Shown: positions 1 to 8,517 of the stretch, piece by piece
Layout of the letters: each line of letters begins with the position of its first letter
Position numbering within the stretch: position 1 is the stretch's first letter
From: an uncultured Ruminococcus sp.
GTDB taxonomy: Bacteria > Bacillota > Clostridia > Oscillospirales > Acutalibacteraceae
DNA length: 62,329 nt
Direction of reading: 5' to 3'
Assembly: GCA_902785425.1 (NCBI GenBank)
Contig: CACZYP010000023.1
Location: forward strand, 1,275 to 63,603
Notes under the pieces: model-generated
Told to the model about the DNA's origin: nothing
Databases searched by the model: none
What the model saw: only the letters and a program-made list of their open reading frames with translations
Translations under genes and position numbers: made by a program

Positions 1-11
1 CGACTCCGCAA

Positions 12-100
12 TTCCACTTTCCACTTTCCACATTCCACATTAAAAAACAGGAGCGAAGCGACTCATTAATTGTCCATTGTCCATTGTCAATTGTCAATTG
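12..100. repeat. Two short heptamer tandem arrays
   Basis: Two arrays of four 7-base units lie 29 bases apart. The first (12-39) is TTCCACT twice then TTCCACA twice. The second (69-96) is ATTGTCC twice then ATTGTCA twice, followed by ATTG. Both follow the same two-plus-two pattern. No gene is seen from 1 to 220. Short heptameric repeats of this kind are known in intergenic DNA of several bacteria; a role here is not evident. Confidence 0.75.
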
Positions 101-115
101 CTCGGCTACGCCGAG
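101..115. repeat. Short perfect hairpin after heptamer arrays
   Basis: CTCGGC-TAC-GCCGAG forms a 6-bp GC-rich stem with a 3-base loop directly after the second heptamer array. There is no T-run, so it is not a good intrinsic terminator. It probably belongs to the same dispersed intergenic repeat. Confidence 0.6.
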
Positions 116-178
116 CGAAGGCGGTCGTTTATCGCCGTCAATTACTGCCACGATCGGGAATAATTTGTATAAAAAGTC

Positions 179-206
179 TTGAATTTTTTCGGTGATAAGG
201 TATAAT
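179..206 (+). promoter_or_regulatory. Sigma-A-type promoter for metF
   Basis: The -35 TTGAAT (179-184) and -10 TATAAT (201-206) are separated by 16 bases. The leader to the chosen metF start is only about 38 bases, which leaves no room for a SAM or cobalamin riboswitch. Confidence 0.7.
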
Positions 207-250
207 AGAATAGGGTATATATGCAACCGACGAGGAGGTCAACTGTCGTT

Positions 251-1132
251 ATGAGAATAACAGATATAATATGCAATGATAAAATGACGCTTTCGTTTGA
301 GGTGTTTCCGCCGAAAAAGGAGACTTCTTATGAGAGCGTAAAAGCTGCTACAGAGCAGATCGCCGAGATAAAGCCTGCTTTTATGAGCGTTACATACGGT
401 GCGGGCGGCGGAACGAGCGAGTATACTCTTTCGATAGCCAAAAACTTAAAGGATAAATACAACGTGCCGATGCTTGCTCACCTTACGTGCGTTTCTTCGA
501 GTAAAGCTACGGTCAGTAATATGATCGAAAAGCTCAAGGAAAACGGTATCACAAACGTTATGGCGCTTCGTGGCGACCTTACTCCGGAGCTTGAAAACTC
601 CGACAGGAGCACATGGGATTACCGCTATGCTGTCGATCTTATACACGAGCTTAAAAGCAAGGGCGATTTCTGTATAGGCGCTGCATGCTATCCCGAGATG
701 CACCCCGAAAGTGAATGTCAGAAAGAGGATATCAAGTATCTCAAAGAAAAGGTAGATGCAGGCGTTGACTTCCTGACTACTCAGATGATATTCGACAATA
801 ATCTGTTCTTCAACTTTATGTACAAGATCAGAGAAGCAGGTATAACAGTTCCCGTGCTTCCGGGCATTATGCCTATAACAAACAAAAACCAGGTCGAGCG
901 TGCGATAAAGCTTTCGGGCGCTTTTATGCCGCAGAGATTCAAGGCTATGGTAGATAAATTCGGTTCAAGCGCCGCTACGATGAAGCAGGCAGGTATCGCA
1001 TATGCGACCGATCAGATCATAGACCTTTACGCAAACGGTATAACGAACGTTCATGTTTACTCGATGAACAAGCCCGATATCGCAAAAGGGATATACGATA
1101 ATCTTTCCGATATCCTTTGGAAAACGTTCTGA
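251..1132 (+). CDS. metF: 5,10-methylenetetrahydrofolate reductase
   Basis: Reduces 5,10-methylene-THF to 5-methyl-THF, the methyl donor for methionine synthase, in the cytosol. The protein (about 293 residues) has the MTHFR TIM-barrel signature: an N-terminal LSFEVFPPK segment carrying the conserved Glu, a glycine-rich TYGAGGG stretch, the MALRGD motif, and a PGIMPI segment towards the C-terminus. The length matches bacterial MetF without a regulatory domain. An in-frame ATG at 221 exists, but AGGAGG-type RBS bases at 232-238 lie downstream of it and fit the ATG at 251. It is the first gene of a probable metF / activation protein / metH operon, which agrees with its product being the MetH substrate. 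Confidence 0.95.
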   Translation: MRITDIICNDKMTLSFEVFPPKKETSYESVKAATEQIAEIKPAFMSVTYGAGGGTSEYTLSIAKNLKDKYNVPMLAHLTCVSSSKATVSNMIEKLKENGITNVMALRGDLTPELENSDRSTWDYRYAVDLIHELKSKGDFCIGAACYPEMHPESECQKEDIKYLKEKVDAGVDFLTTQMIFDNNLFFNFMYKIREAGITVPVLPGIMPITNKNQVERAIKLSGAFMPQRFKAMVDKFGSSAATMKQAGIAYATDQIIDLYANGITNVHVYSMNKPDIAKGIYDNLSDILWKTF

Positions 1133-1205
1133 TATTTATTTGATACAAGGCTCATTTTGAAAAACCGTTCCACCTTGATCGGAGCGGCAGACAAGAGTTG
1201 ATATA

Positions 1206-1928
1206 ATGGAAAATTCGATCTATGTAAGAAGATACAGCGGCGATTGTGATGATTTCGCCGCAAATAAAAGAGAGATATACCGCTACGCAGGCTACGGCGG
1301 ACTTAAAGACCCGAACGATGAAACGATCGAAAAACTGCTCGGTGAGGTCATGGACGACTGCAAAAGCGATCTTGCCTACAGAGTCTGCTACAGAAGAATG
1401 GAGCTTACCCGGAAAGACGGTGTTATGCAGCTTCCTTTTCCGACAGATTCAAAGAACCTTGCAAAGTGTCTTGAAGGCAGCCGTGAGATCGTTATCTTTG
1501 CGGCGACTGTAGGTCTTGGTATCGACCGTAAGATAGCAAGATACCGCCTTATCTCGCCCACAAAAGCGCTGCTTATGCAGGCTTACGGTGCGGAGCGGGT
1601 AGAAAGACTATGCGACGTTTTTTGCTCGGAGATAGCCAAAGAAGCGTCAGAGGACGGTCTGTTCTGTACGCCGAGATATTCGCCCGGCTACGGTGATCTT
1701 CCTTTGGAAACACAAAAGGACGTATTCAGACTTCTTGAATGTGACGTGCAGATCGGTATCTCTTTAAACAGAAGCCTGCTTATGACGCCGTCAAAATCGG
1801 TAACCGCAATATTCGGGCTTCGTGAAAAAAAGCTTACCGAGCATCAGAAAAAATGCGCATTATGCGGAAAAACAGACTGCATGTATCGTGACCGGGAAGA
1901 GACGGAGGCTTGCAATGAAAATTCTTGA
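1206..1928 (+). CDS. Methionine synthase reactivation domain protein (stand-alone)
   Basis: A 240-residue protein equivalent to the C-terminal activation domain of MetH, which binds S-adenosylmethionine and remethylates oxidised cob(II)alamin. Visible signatures are RYSPGYGDLPL, the following IGISLN segment, and SKSVTAIFG, all typical of the SAM-binding activation fold. The C-terminus has a HQKKCALCGKTDC cysteine cluster seen in stand-alone versions. The gene lies 73 bases after metF and overlaps the next gene, metH, by 14 bases, so the two are probably translationally coupled. Split MetH systems are known, for example in Thermotoga. The RBS is weak; the ATG at 1206 was chosen because homology begins close to it. 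Confidence 0.9.
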   Translation: MENSIYVRRYSGDCDDFAANKREIYRYAGYGGLKDPNDETIEKLLGEVMDDCKSDLAYRVCYRRMELTRKDGVMQLPFPTDSKNLAKCLEGSREIVIFAATVGLGIDRKIARYRLISPTKALLMQAYGAERVERLCDVFCSEIAKEASEDGLFCTPRYSPGYGDLPLETQKDVFRLLECDVQIGISLNRSLLMTPSKSVTAIFGLREKKLTEHQKKCALCGKTDCMYRDREETEACNENS

Positions 1929-4335
1929 TTACCTGAAAGACAACATAGTTTACCTTGACGGCGGTATGGGAACGCTTCTGCATAAGGAAGGCCTCAGACC
2001 CGGTGAACTGCCCGAAAGATGGAACGTTACACACAGCGATATAATCGTTCGTATTCAGAAGGACTATTTCGACGCCGGAACGAATGTTATCTGTACAAAT
2101 ACATTCGGCGCAAATTCGCTCAAATTTGACGACGAAGAGCTTGAAACTCTTATACGTGCCGCTGTTGAAAACGCAAAGAAAGCACGACAGCTGAGCGTCG
2201 GCAAGCAGGAGAAGTTCATCGCTCTTGATATCGGCTCGATGGGCAAGCTTCTGAAACCTTTCGGCGACTTTGATTTTGAAGAAGCCGTGAGCGTTTATGC
2301 AAAGACGGTAAAGATCGGCGCTGCGTGCGGCGTTGATCTTGTGTATATAGAGACGATGAACGACAGCTACGACACAAAAGCGGCACTTCTTGCAGCAAAG
2401 GAAAACTGCGATCTGCCTGTGTTCGTATCGAACGCATACGGTGAAGACGGCAAGCTTATGACAGGCGCTTCTCCTGCCGCTATGGTAGCTATGCTTGAGG
2501 GCATGGGTGCCGACGCTGTCGGTGCAAACTGTTCATTAGGCCCCAAGCAGCTTCGGGGAGTTGTTGAAGAGTATATCGAATATGCTTCCGTTCCCGTGCT
2601 TTTAAAGCCGAACGCAGGACTTCCGAGAAGCGAAAACGGCAAAACCGTGTTCGATGTTTATCCCGAAGAGTTTTCGGACGATATGCTTGAATACGTTAAA
2701 ATGGGCGTTCGTATTGCGGGCGGCTGCTGCGGCACAACTCCGGAGCATATTGCCGCTGTTGTTGAAAAAACAAAGTCGGTCGAACCTGTTCCCGTAGTAC
2801 CGAACAACAGAACGCTTATCAGTTCGTATACTCACGCCGTTGAATTCGGAGCTTCACCGATACTCATAGGAGAGCGTATCAATCCTACCGGCAAGAAGCG
2901 CTTTAAAGAAGCGCTGAGGAGCAACGATATAGATTATATCCTCGGCGAGGGTCTTACTCAGCAGGAAAAGGGCGCACATGTTCTTGATGTTAACGTCGGC
3001 TTGCCCGAAATAGACGAAGTTGAAATGCTCAAGACCGTGACATTCGAGCTTCAGGCTATAATCGACCTGCCTTTGCAGATCGACACGACAGATGTTACGG
3101 CAATGGAAGCGGCTCTCAGGCGCTACAACGGCAAAGCGATGATAAACTCCGTCAACGGTAAGGAAGAGGTAATGAAAGAGATATTCCCGCTCGTGAAAAA
3201 ATACGGCGGACTTGTTGTGTGCCTTACTCTTGACGAAGACGGTATTCCCGAAAAAGCCGGGAAGCGAGTTGAGATAGCCGAAAAGATAATCCGCACCGCA
3301 CAGGAGTATGGTATTGAAAAGAAGAACCTTATATTTGACACGCTCGCCATGACGGTAAGCGCCGACAGCAACGCAGCTCTTGCAACGCTCTCTTCGCTCA
3401 ACACGATACGTCATAAGCTCGGCTGCCATACGTCGCTCGGTGTGTCGAATATCTCATTCGGTCTTCCGAACAGAGAGATCATTACGTCGGTGTTCTTTAC
3501 GATAGCGATGGAAAACGGTCTTTCCGCAGCGATAATGAACCCTAACTCGGCGGAAATGATGAAGAGCTACTATTCTTTCAGAGCGCTTCATGCTATAGAC
3601 GATAACTGCACCGATTATATCGAAAATATCGGTAAATATATCGTTACGGCGGCGCCTGCCGCAGCTGTTTTGACGGCTGACAATAAACAGAGCGACGAGT
3701 TTGAAAGTCCGCTTCAAAGAGCAATAGTCAAGGGATTGAAAGAACAAGCTGCCGATTTGACGATAGAGCTGCTCAAAACAGAAAAGCCGCTCGATATCGT
3801 AACGGCGCATATTATCCCTGCGCTTGATATTGTCGGCAAAGGCTTTGAGAAAAAGACGATGTATCTGCCGCAGCTTCTTATGAGCGCAGAGGCTTCGCAG
3901 TGTGCTTTTGAACGTATCAAGCAGCAGATGGCAAGCAGCAGCGACGGCGGCGTTAACAGAGGCAAGTTTGTTATTGCGACCGTTCACGGAGATATCCATG
4001 ATATCGGTAAAAATATCGTCAAGCTCATACTTGAAAACTACGGTTTTGAAGTATATGATCTCGGCAGAGACGTTCCGCCCGAAGATGTTGTAAAAGCCGT
4101 AGTAGAGCAGCACGCACCGCTTGTAGGGCTTAGCGCTCTCATGACGACGACCGTTCCTGCAATGGAAGAAACGATAAAGCTTCTGAGAAAGGAAGCTCCC
4201 TGGGCAAAGGTACTTGTCGGCGGCGCAGTGCTTACTCAGGAATATGCCGATCAGATCGGAGCGGATTTCTACGGCAAAGATGCAATGGCAACCGTCCGTT
4301 ATGCTACTCAGGTAATGGACAGTATGGAGCAATGA
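1915..4335 (+). CDS. metH: Cobalamin-dependent methionine synthase lacking the activation domain
   Basis: Transfers the methyl group of 5-methyl-THF to homocysteine through cobalamin. The protein is about 806 residues. Domains in order: homocysteine methyltransferase (about 1-300; GGMGTLL start, zinc ligand cysteines in GANCSLG and GGCCGT), pterin-binding TIM barrel (about 315-570; GERINPTGKKRF), the helical B12 cap, and the B12-binding Rossmann domain with DIHDIG, whose His (near residue 694) is the lower cobalt ligand. The sequence stops where the activation domain would begin; that part is the preceding gene. An upstream in-frame ATG at 1822 would lie deep inside the preceding gene. The ATG at 1915 has GGAGG at 1904-1908. 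Dependence on B12 fits the cobalamin uptake genes that follow. Confidence 0.95.
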   Translation: MKILDYLKDNIVYLDGGMGTLLHKEGLRPGELPERWNVTHSDIIVRIQKDYFDAGTNVICTNTFGANSLKFDDEELETLIRAAVENAKKARQLSVGKQEKFIALDIGSMGKLLKPFGDFDFEEAVSVYAKTVKIGAACGVDLVYIETMNDSYDTKAALLAAKENCDLPVFVSNAYGEDGKLMTGASPAAMVAMLEGMGADAVGANCSLGPKQLRGVVEEYIEYASVPVLLKPNAGLPRSENGKTVFDVYPEEFSDDMLEYVKMGVRIAGGCCGTTPEHIAAVVEKTKSVEPVPVVPNNRTLISSYTHAVEFGASPILIGERINPTGKKRFKEALRSNDIDYILGEGLTQQEKGAHVLDVNVGLPEIDEVEMLKTVTFELQAIIDLPLQIDTTDVTAMEAALRRYNGKAMINSVNGKEEVMKEIFPLVKKYGGLVVCLTLDEDGIPEKAGKRVEIAEKIIRTAQEYGIEKKNLIFDTLAMTVSADSNAALATLSSLNTIRHKLGCHTSLGVSNISFGLPNREIITSVFFTIAMENGLSAAIMNPNSAEMMKSYYSFRALHAIDDNCTDYIENIGKYIVTAAPAAAVLTADNKQSDEFESPLQRAIVKGLKEQAADLTIELLKTEKPLDIVTAHIIPALDIVGKGFEKKTMYLPQLLMSAEASQCAFERIKQQMASSSDGGVNRGKFVIATVHGDIHDIGKNIVKLILENYGFEVYDLGRDVPPEDVVKAVVEQHAPLVGLSALMTTTVPAMEETIKLLRKEAPWAKVLVGGAVLTQEYADQIGADFYGKDAMATVRYATQVMDSMEQ

Positions 4336-4404
4336 TAAATGCGGTATTGCCTTGAACGCTTACTGCTTTTATAAAAATTTCTTACAAACAGGGGGATATT
4401 TATA

Positions 4405-6402
4405 ATGAGAAGATCAACCAGGTATTTTTCGTACGCAGCTGCTACGGCACTGCTGATCCCGAATCTTGCCGTTGCGGCAAGCGCAGACGAGACAAGCGGT
4501 CGTGTAAGGATCGTTGTTGAAAACAACACGTTTGCAGTTTCGGACGGTGCGGCATGGGAAGGCACGCTTCTTGATAAATGGGTAGATATCGGCGGAATGT
4601 CTGCGGCAGACCTTTTTGATAAAACACTCAAAGACAGCGGCTTTACACAGACAGGTGCTAAGGACAACTGGATCACAGATATCAACGGTCTGAGCGCAGG
4701 TGCAGACGCTGCCGAGATGGGCGGCTGGATGGTTGGTTTTGACGACTGGTACGGCAACAGCGGCATCACATCTCTTACACTTGAAGACGGCGACGAGATC
4801 ATGCTTTCGTATTCTCTTGACTGGGGCGCTGATGTCGGATATGATTACATGTCTGTCAGCACAAAGCTTTCGTCTCTTACAGCCGACAGCGGCGAATTGT
4901 CGCCCGATTTTGCGTCTGATATTACGGAGTATACACTTACGCTTCCTGCCGATTCAAAGTCTGTAAAGGTAACTCCCACAGCCGAGAATAAGGGCTTCCG
5001 TTACAAGATCTACAAAAATGAATACACTCCCGAAAGTGATTCGGCAGATTTCAAGCGCACCGAGAGTATTCCCGTTGAGGACGGAGACACTCTTTATATC
5101 GGCGTCGGCAATGCAGCATGGCATTCGTATATGCCCGATGGTGTTACCGAGACTGTTTATAAGATCACGGTTTCGGGCGGCAGTAATGATGCTTCCGATA
5201 CGGATACAACAAGCGACACAACAACAGACACAGCAGAGGATACCGATTCTTCCGAAGAGCCTGTTTCTTCCGATACCGATACAGACAGAGCGTCTCTTAC
5301 GGTAGATTCGATGATCTCCGTTCTGCACAGCGAGCTTACTCCCGCAGATAACGCTTACGCTCCCGGCGACGAATGGGTGATCCTTACAAACGCACGTCTC
5401 GGATATGTAAACGACAAGGAAGCAGACGCTTATGCTGCAAAGCTCAACGATGCGCTTAAAAACGACCCTGCGAAAAGAGCGACCGATCATGCTAAGTATA
5501 CACTCGTTCTGACAGCGCTCGGAAAGGACGCTTCGAGCTATCTTAAAGCGCTTTCCGATTTTGAACTTGCTTCAAAGCAGGGCATTAACGGTCTTGTTTA
5601 TACACTGCTTGCATTTGATTCCAATAATTACGATATTCCCAAAGCCGAAAGCGGAAAAGAGCAGACTACCCGTGAAAAGCTCATCGCAGCTATCCTTGAC
5701 GCTCAGCTTAGCGACGGCGGCTGGGCATTCTTCGGCGAGACATACGAGCCTGATATGACAGGCATGGTGCTCCAGGCTCTTGCTCCTTACTACGGCAAAA
5801 ACAGCGATGTTACAAAGGCAGTTGACAGCGCTTTGAAGCTTCTCAGTGAAAAGCAGAACAGCGACGGTACATATACTTCCTACGGTGCGCCCAACTGTGA
5901 AAACAGCGCACAGATCATAATTGCACTTTCTGCTCTCGGAATTGACGCAGATAAGGACGAGCGTTTTGTAAAGTCGGGCAACAGCGTGCTTGACGGACTC
6001 AAAGCATTTTGGGCAGAAGATAATACAGGCTTCGCACACGCACTTAACGAAGAGAGAAATGCTCTTTCAAGCATTCAGTCGTATGAAGCTCTCTGTGCAT
6101 ACAAGCGCTTTATCGGGAGCAAGACTGCATTCTACGATATGACCGATCTTACAAAGGAGACGGAAGCTAAAAACAGCGACACCGATTCTTCCAAGAACGA
6201 AAGCAGCAGCTCTTCTTCATCAAAAACTTCAAATACTGCAAGCTCTGCAAATACACAGACAACAACAACGACAACAGGTACAGATTCCGCAGTTTCAACC
6301 GGTGACAGCGGCTACGGTGCATTTATGGCTGTACTTATGTTCTCATTTGCGGCAGCTGTTGTAAGTCTCAGAAAGAAGAGAGACAAGGGAACCACTGAAT
6401 AA
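4405..6402 (+). CDS. Surface transcobalamin-like protein (DUF4430, cadherin-like, alpha/alpha toroid)
   Basis: A probable cell-surface cobalamin-capture protein of 665 residues. It has a signal peptide (cleavage near VAASA), a DUF4430/transcobalamin C-terminal-like domain (about 33-140; GGWMVGFDDWYGN and the DGDEIMLSYSLDWG segment), a cadherin-like beta sandwich (about 145-250; SDITEYTLTLP), a Ser/Thr/Asp linker, and a helical prenyltransferase-like toroid (about 300-590; repeats such as LSDGGWAFFG and NSDGTYTSYG). A Ser/Thr-rich stalk, one membrane helix and a RKKRDK tail follow. No LPXTG is seen. Human transcobalamin and intrinsic factor combine the same two folds, an alpha6/alpha6 barrel and a small beta domain, in the opposite order. 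Neighbouring metH and ECF genes support B12, but ligand binding is inferred. The last codons and stop come from a MITE end. Confidence 0.8.
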   Translation: MRRSTRYFSYAAATALLIPNLAVAASADETSGRVRIVVENNTFAVSDGAAWEGTLLDKWVDIGGMSAADLFDKTLKDSGFTQTGAKDNWITDINGLSAGADAAEMGGWMVGFDDWYGNSGITSLTLEDGDEIMLSYSLDWGADVGYDYMSVSTKLSSLTADSGELSPDFASDITEYTLTLPADSKSVKVTPTAENKGFRYKIYKNEYTPESDSADFKRTESIPVEDGDTLYIGVGNAAWHSYMPDGVTETVYKITVSGGSNDASDTDTTSDTTTDTAEDTDSSEEPVSSDTDTDRASLTVDSMISVLHSELTPADNAYAPGDEWVILTNARLGYVNDKEADAYAAKLNDALKNDPAKRATDHAKYTLVLTALGKDASSYLKALSDFELASKQGINGLVYTLLAFDSNNYDIPKAESGKEQTTREKLIAAILDAQLSDGGWAFFGETYEPDMTGMVLQALAPYYGKNSDVTKAVDSALKLLSEKQNSDGTYTSYGAPNCENSAQIIIALSALGIDADKDERFVKSGNSVLDGLKAFWAEDNTGFAHALNEERNALSSIQSYEALCAYKRFIGSKTAFYDMTDLTKETEAKNSDTDSSKNESSSSSSSKTSNTASSANTQTTTTTTGTDSAVSTGDSGYGAFMAVLMFSFAAAVVSLRKKRDKGTTE

Positions 6403-6580
6403 ATCACGCCCTACGGGCTGAGCACCCATCTTGCTTGCATCTTTTTGTCATCTTGCACTCAACTCCCTTGAAATACGTCAGTATGGTCTCGGCTGCCGCC
6501 TCGGTCGGTGCTGTTGCCTTGCGGCAACGTCTGCCACCGGCAGACCGCAATATGGGCACTCGATTTAATCAGTGCTTCCC
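6386..6580 (+). mobile_element. MITE-like element, copy 1
   Basis: A non-coding element of about 195 bases with imperfect terminal inverted repeats: it begins AGGGAACCACTGAATAAA and ends with the reverse complement of GGAAGCACTGATTAAA. The interior has hairpins (GTTGCC-ttgc-GGCAAC and GTCTGCC-acc-GGCAGAC). Its first 150 bases nearly match copy 4 at 62170, while copies 2 and 3 lie in the opposite orientation. The element overlaps the end of the preceding gene and supplies its stop codon. It has no transposase, so any movement would need one in trans. The exact ends and target duplication are uncertain by a few bases. Confidence 0.75.
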
Positions 6581-6698
6581 GAACTTTCTGAGTCTGAATT
6601 GATCGGTACATTATAATTATTTGAGACTTACGGGTGCAGGGGGCTTTCCGTTGCCCTCTGCGCTCTGTTTTATATGAAAGCATTATGGCAGGTGTGTT
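6581..6698. other. Gap between MITE copy 1 and the second DUF4430 gene
   Basis: Together with the MITE this makes a 296-base non-coding stretch. It holds a -10-like TATAAT near 6612 without a convincing -35, and an imperfect stem, GCAGGGGGC against GCCCTCTGC, near 6635-6665. I looked for a cobalamin riboswitch and saw none. Confidence 0.4.
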
Positions 6699-7625
6699 AT
6701 GAAGCGGTTTTTTGAAAAATACAAGACTCAACTGATCGCCGCAGTTGTTATCGCTGCGGTGCTTACGGCTGCCTTTGTTTTCGGGGAACCGCTGAAAACG
6801 AAGGATTCAGATACCGTTTCTTCGGTCATCGCCTTCACAGAAACAGCCGATACTGTCTCTTCTCAGCAAGAAACGGAAAGTAAGCGATCCGTTTCGTCAA
6901 AGAGTGCAAGTTCGTCATCTGTCTCATCGCAAGAGAGCAAAACTTCGGAAGCTTCAAAGACCAATACTCCGAAAACTTCGTCCGAAGCTGCCACAAGTGC
7001 AGGCTCGGCAGCGAGCGGTACAAGTCATGATGTGCGCTCCTCTTTGGTATCGGTTTCGCCCCAAAGCGAGACAGTGCATTGCGCAGAGCAGACAAATGAC
7101 GGCAGCGAGGTGACAGCCGAGAGTGCGCCGTCTTTATCGGAGCCGAAAGAAGAACAGCCCGAAAGCAGTCAGACAACATCATCGGAAGTACACGTTGAAG
7201 AGACGCCGCCTGACGAACAGCACAGCTGCACGATCATGATAAACTGTGAGAATGCTGTGAAAAACGACAAACTCAGCGACAGTATAAGAGCGGTGCTTCC
7301 CGGGGACGGCGTTATCCTTTCATTGACAGAAGCTTCATTTTCAGACGGCGATACTGCATTTACAGTGCTGCAAAAAGTGTGCCGTGAAAACGGTATACCG
7401 CTTGAATACTCGATAGTGCCGTTATCGGGCGGCGTTTATATCGAGGGTATAAACAATCTGTACGAGCTTGACTGCGGCAGTATATCGGGATGGATGTTCA
7501 GCGTAAACGGTGAGTTCCCTGCTGTGGGCTGCTCCGAGGTAACACTCAATGAGGGCGATACCATTGCTTTTCTTTATACCTGCGATCTTGGTGACGACGT
7601 AGGGAACCACTACAGAGGTGATTGA
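6699..7625 (+). CDS. Secreted DUF4430 (transcobalamin C-terminal-like) protein
   Basis: A 308-residue membrane-anchored protein. Residues about 10-29 form one hydrophobic anchor or uncleaved signal. Residues about 35-180 are a low-complexity Ser/Thr/Glu linker that probably spans the cell wall. Residues about 182-308 are a DUF4430 domain (CTIMINCEN start, YIEGINNLYELDCG, SGWMFSVNGE, ending in the DGD-type turn and YTCDLGDDVG). The domain is related to the beta domain of transcobalamin. It ends just before the ECF T gene (RBS GAGGTG at its stop), so the operon pairs it with the transporter; it may hand cobalamin to the S component. That role is inferred. The start has AGGTG 5 bases upstream. 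Confidence 0.8.
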   Translation: MKRFFEKYKTQLIAAVVIAAVLTAAFVFGEPLKTKDSDTVSSVIAFTETADTVSSQQETESKRSVSSKSASSSSVSSQESKTSEASKTNTPKTSSEAATSAGSAASGTSHDVRSSLVSVSPQSETVHCAEQTNDGSEVTAESAPSLSEPKEEQPESSQTTSSEVHVEETPPDEQHSCTIMINCENAVKNDKLSDSIRAVLPGDGVILSLTEASFSDGDTAFTVLQKVCRENGIPLEYSIVPLSGGVYIEGINNLYELDCGSISGWMFSVNGEFPAVGCSEVTLNEGDTIAFLYTCDLGDDVGNHYRGD

Positions 7626-7626
7626 T

Positions 7627-8517
7627 ATGGAGACGGGTTTTGCTCGCTTTCATCCGGCTGTTCAGCTTTTATACTTTGCGTCGGTGCTTTCTGTAACCAT
7701 GATGATAATGAACCCTGTTTTGCTTGTTATCTCCGGTATCGGTGCAGCGCTGTACATAGCTTATTCGGGCGGCAGCGGTGCGCTTTTTCGCTATTTTAAG
7801 CTTACGGCTTTTACGTCTGCAATGATAATCGTGATAAATCCGCTCATCAGCCACAAGGGCGTTACTGTCATTGCATATCTGCCCGACGGTAATCCGCTTA
7901 CAGTTGAATCGATCATTTTCGGTATAGGCGCTGCGCTGATGCTTTCGTGTATTTTTGCATGGTTCTATTCGATCAACAGAGTTTTTACCTCCGATAAGGT
8001 CATATGCCTTTTCGGAGATCATATGCCGAAAACTGCGCTTCTGATATCTATGTCGCTCGGGTTTTCGGGAAAGTTTATAAAGCGCTTTCACGATGTAAGA
8101 GCCGTTCAGAAAACGCTTGACTGCGGCTCAAAAAAAGTATCTCCGATCAAACGGTTTAAAAGTGCCGTTACTGTTTTTTCGATAATGATACAGTGGGCGA
8201 TGGAAAGCTCTGTAGATACTGCCGACTCAATGAAAAGCCGAGGCTACGGGCTTAAAAAACGCACAAGCTACACTGTGTATCGTGTTTTTCCGAGAGATAT
8301 AGCATTCTCGGTTTTGATACTGCTTTGTGATAGTGCGATAGCTGCAGCTTATCTGAGCAATGTGCTTGATTACAGCTACTATCCGTATTTTTCGCTCGGC
8401 ACGATGAGTGCTTTTGATATTGCGGTCTATTTTGTCTTCGCAGCGCTTTGCGTTATGCCGCTTGTGACAGATATCAGGGAGGACGTTAAATGGAGATCTT
8501 TAAGATCGAAAATCTGA
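7627..8517 (+). CDS. ECF transporter T component (EcfT/CbiQ family)
   Basis: An integral membrane protein of about 296 residues that couples ECF ATPases to the substrate-binding S component. It has a hydrophobic N-terminal half with several helices (from LLYFASVLSVTMM onward) and a cytoplasmic coupling segment containing AMESSVDTADSMKSRGYG, the A-x-x-x-R-G signature that contacts the ATPases. A GTG at 7618 is in frame but lies in the RBS (GAGGTG, 7615-7620); ATG 7627 is the likely start. Its end overlaps the next gene, the double ATPase, by 28 bases, so the transporter is made from one message. Confidence 0.88.
   Translation: METGFARFHPAVQLLYFASVLSVTMMIMNPVLLVISGIGAALYIAYSGGSGALFRYFKLTAFTSAMIIVINPLISHKGVTVIAYLPDGNPLTVESIIFGIGAALMLSCIFAWFYSINRVFTSDKVICLFGDHMPKTALLISMSLGFSGKFIKRFHDVRAVQKTLDCGSKKVSPIKRFKSAVTVFSIMIQWAMESSVDTADSMKSRGYGLKKRTSYTVYRVFPRDIAFSVLILLCDSAIAAAYLSNVLDYSYYPYFSLGTMSAFDIAVYFVFAALCVMPLVTDIREDVKWRSLRSKI

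Noticed and set aside
2854-4332. Long minus-strand frames opposite metH
   Set aside because: metH is certain in the other strand; the opposite frames have no recognisable motifs and arise from its codon bias.
4405-6402. LPXTG sorting signal in the transcobalamin-like protein
   Set aside because: A Ser/Thr stalk, helix and basic tail are present, but the residues before the helix are VSTGDSG, which does not fit LPXTG.
4336-6698. Cobalamin riboswitch before the B12 genes
   Set aside because: The gaps at 4336-4404 and 6403-6698 were read for the B12-box core and its conserved stems. The first is too short and the second is mostly a MITE; CCACTG in the MITE end is only a chance resemblance.
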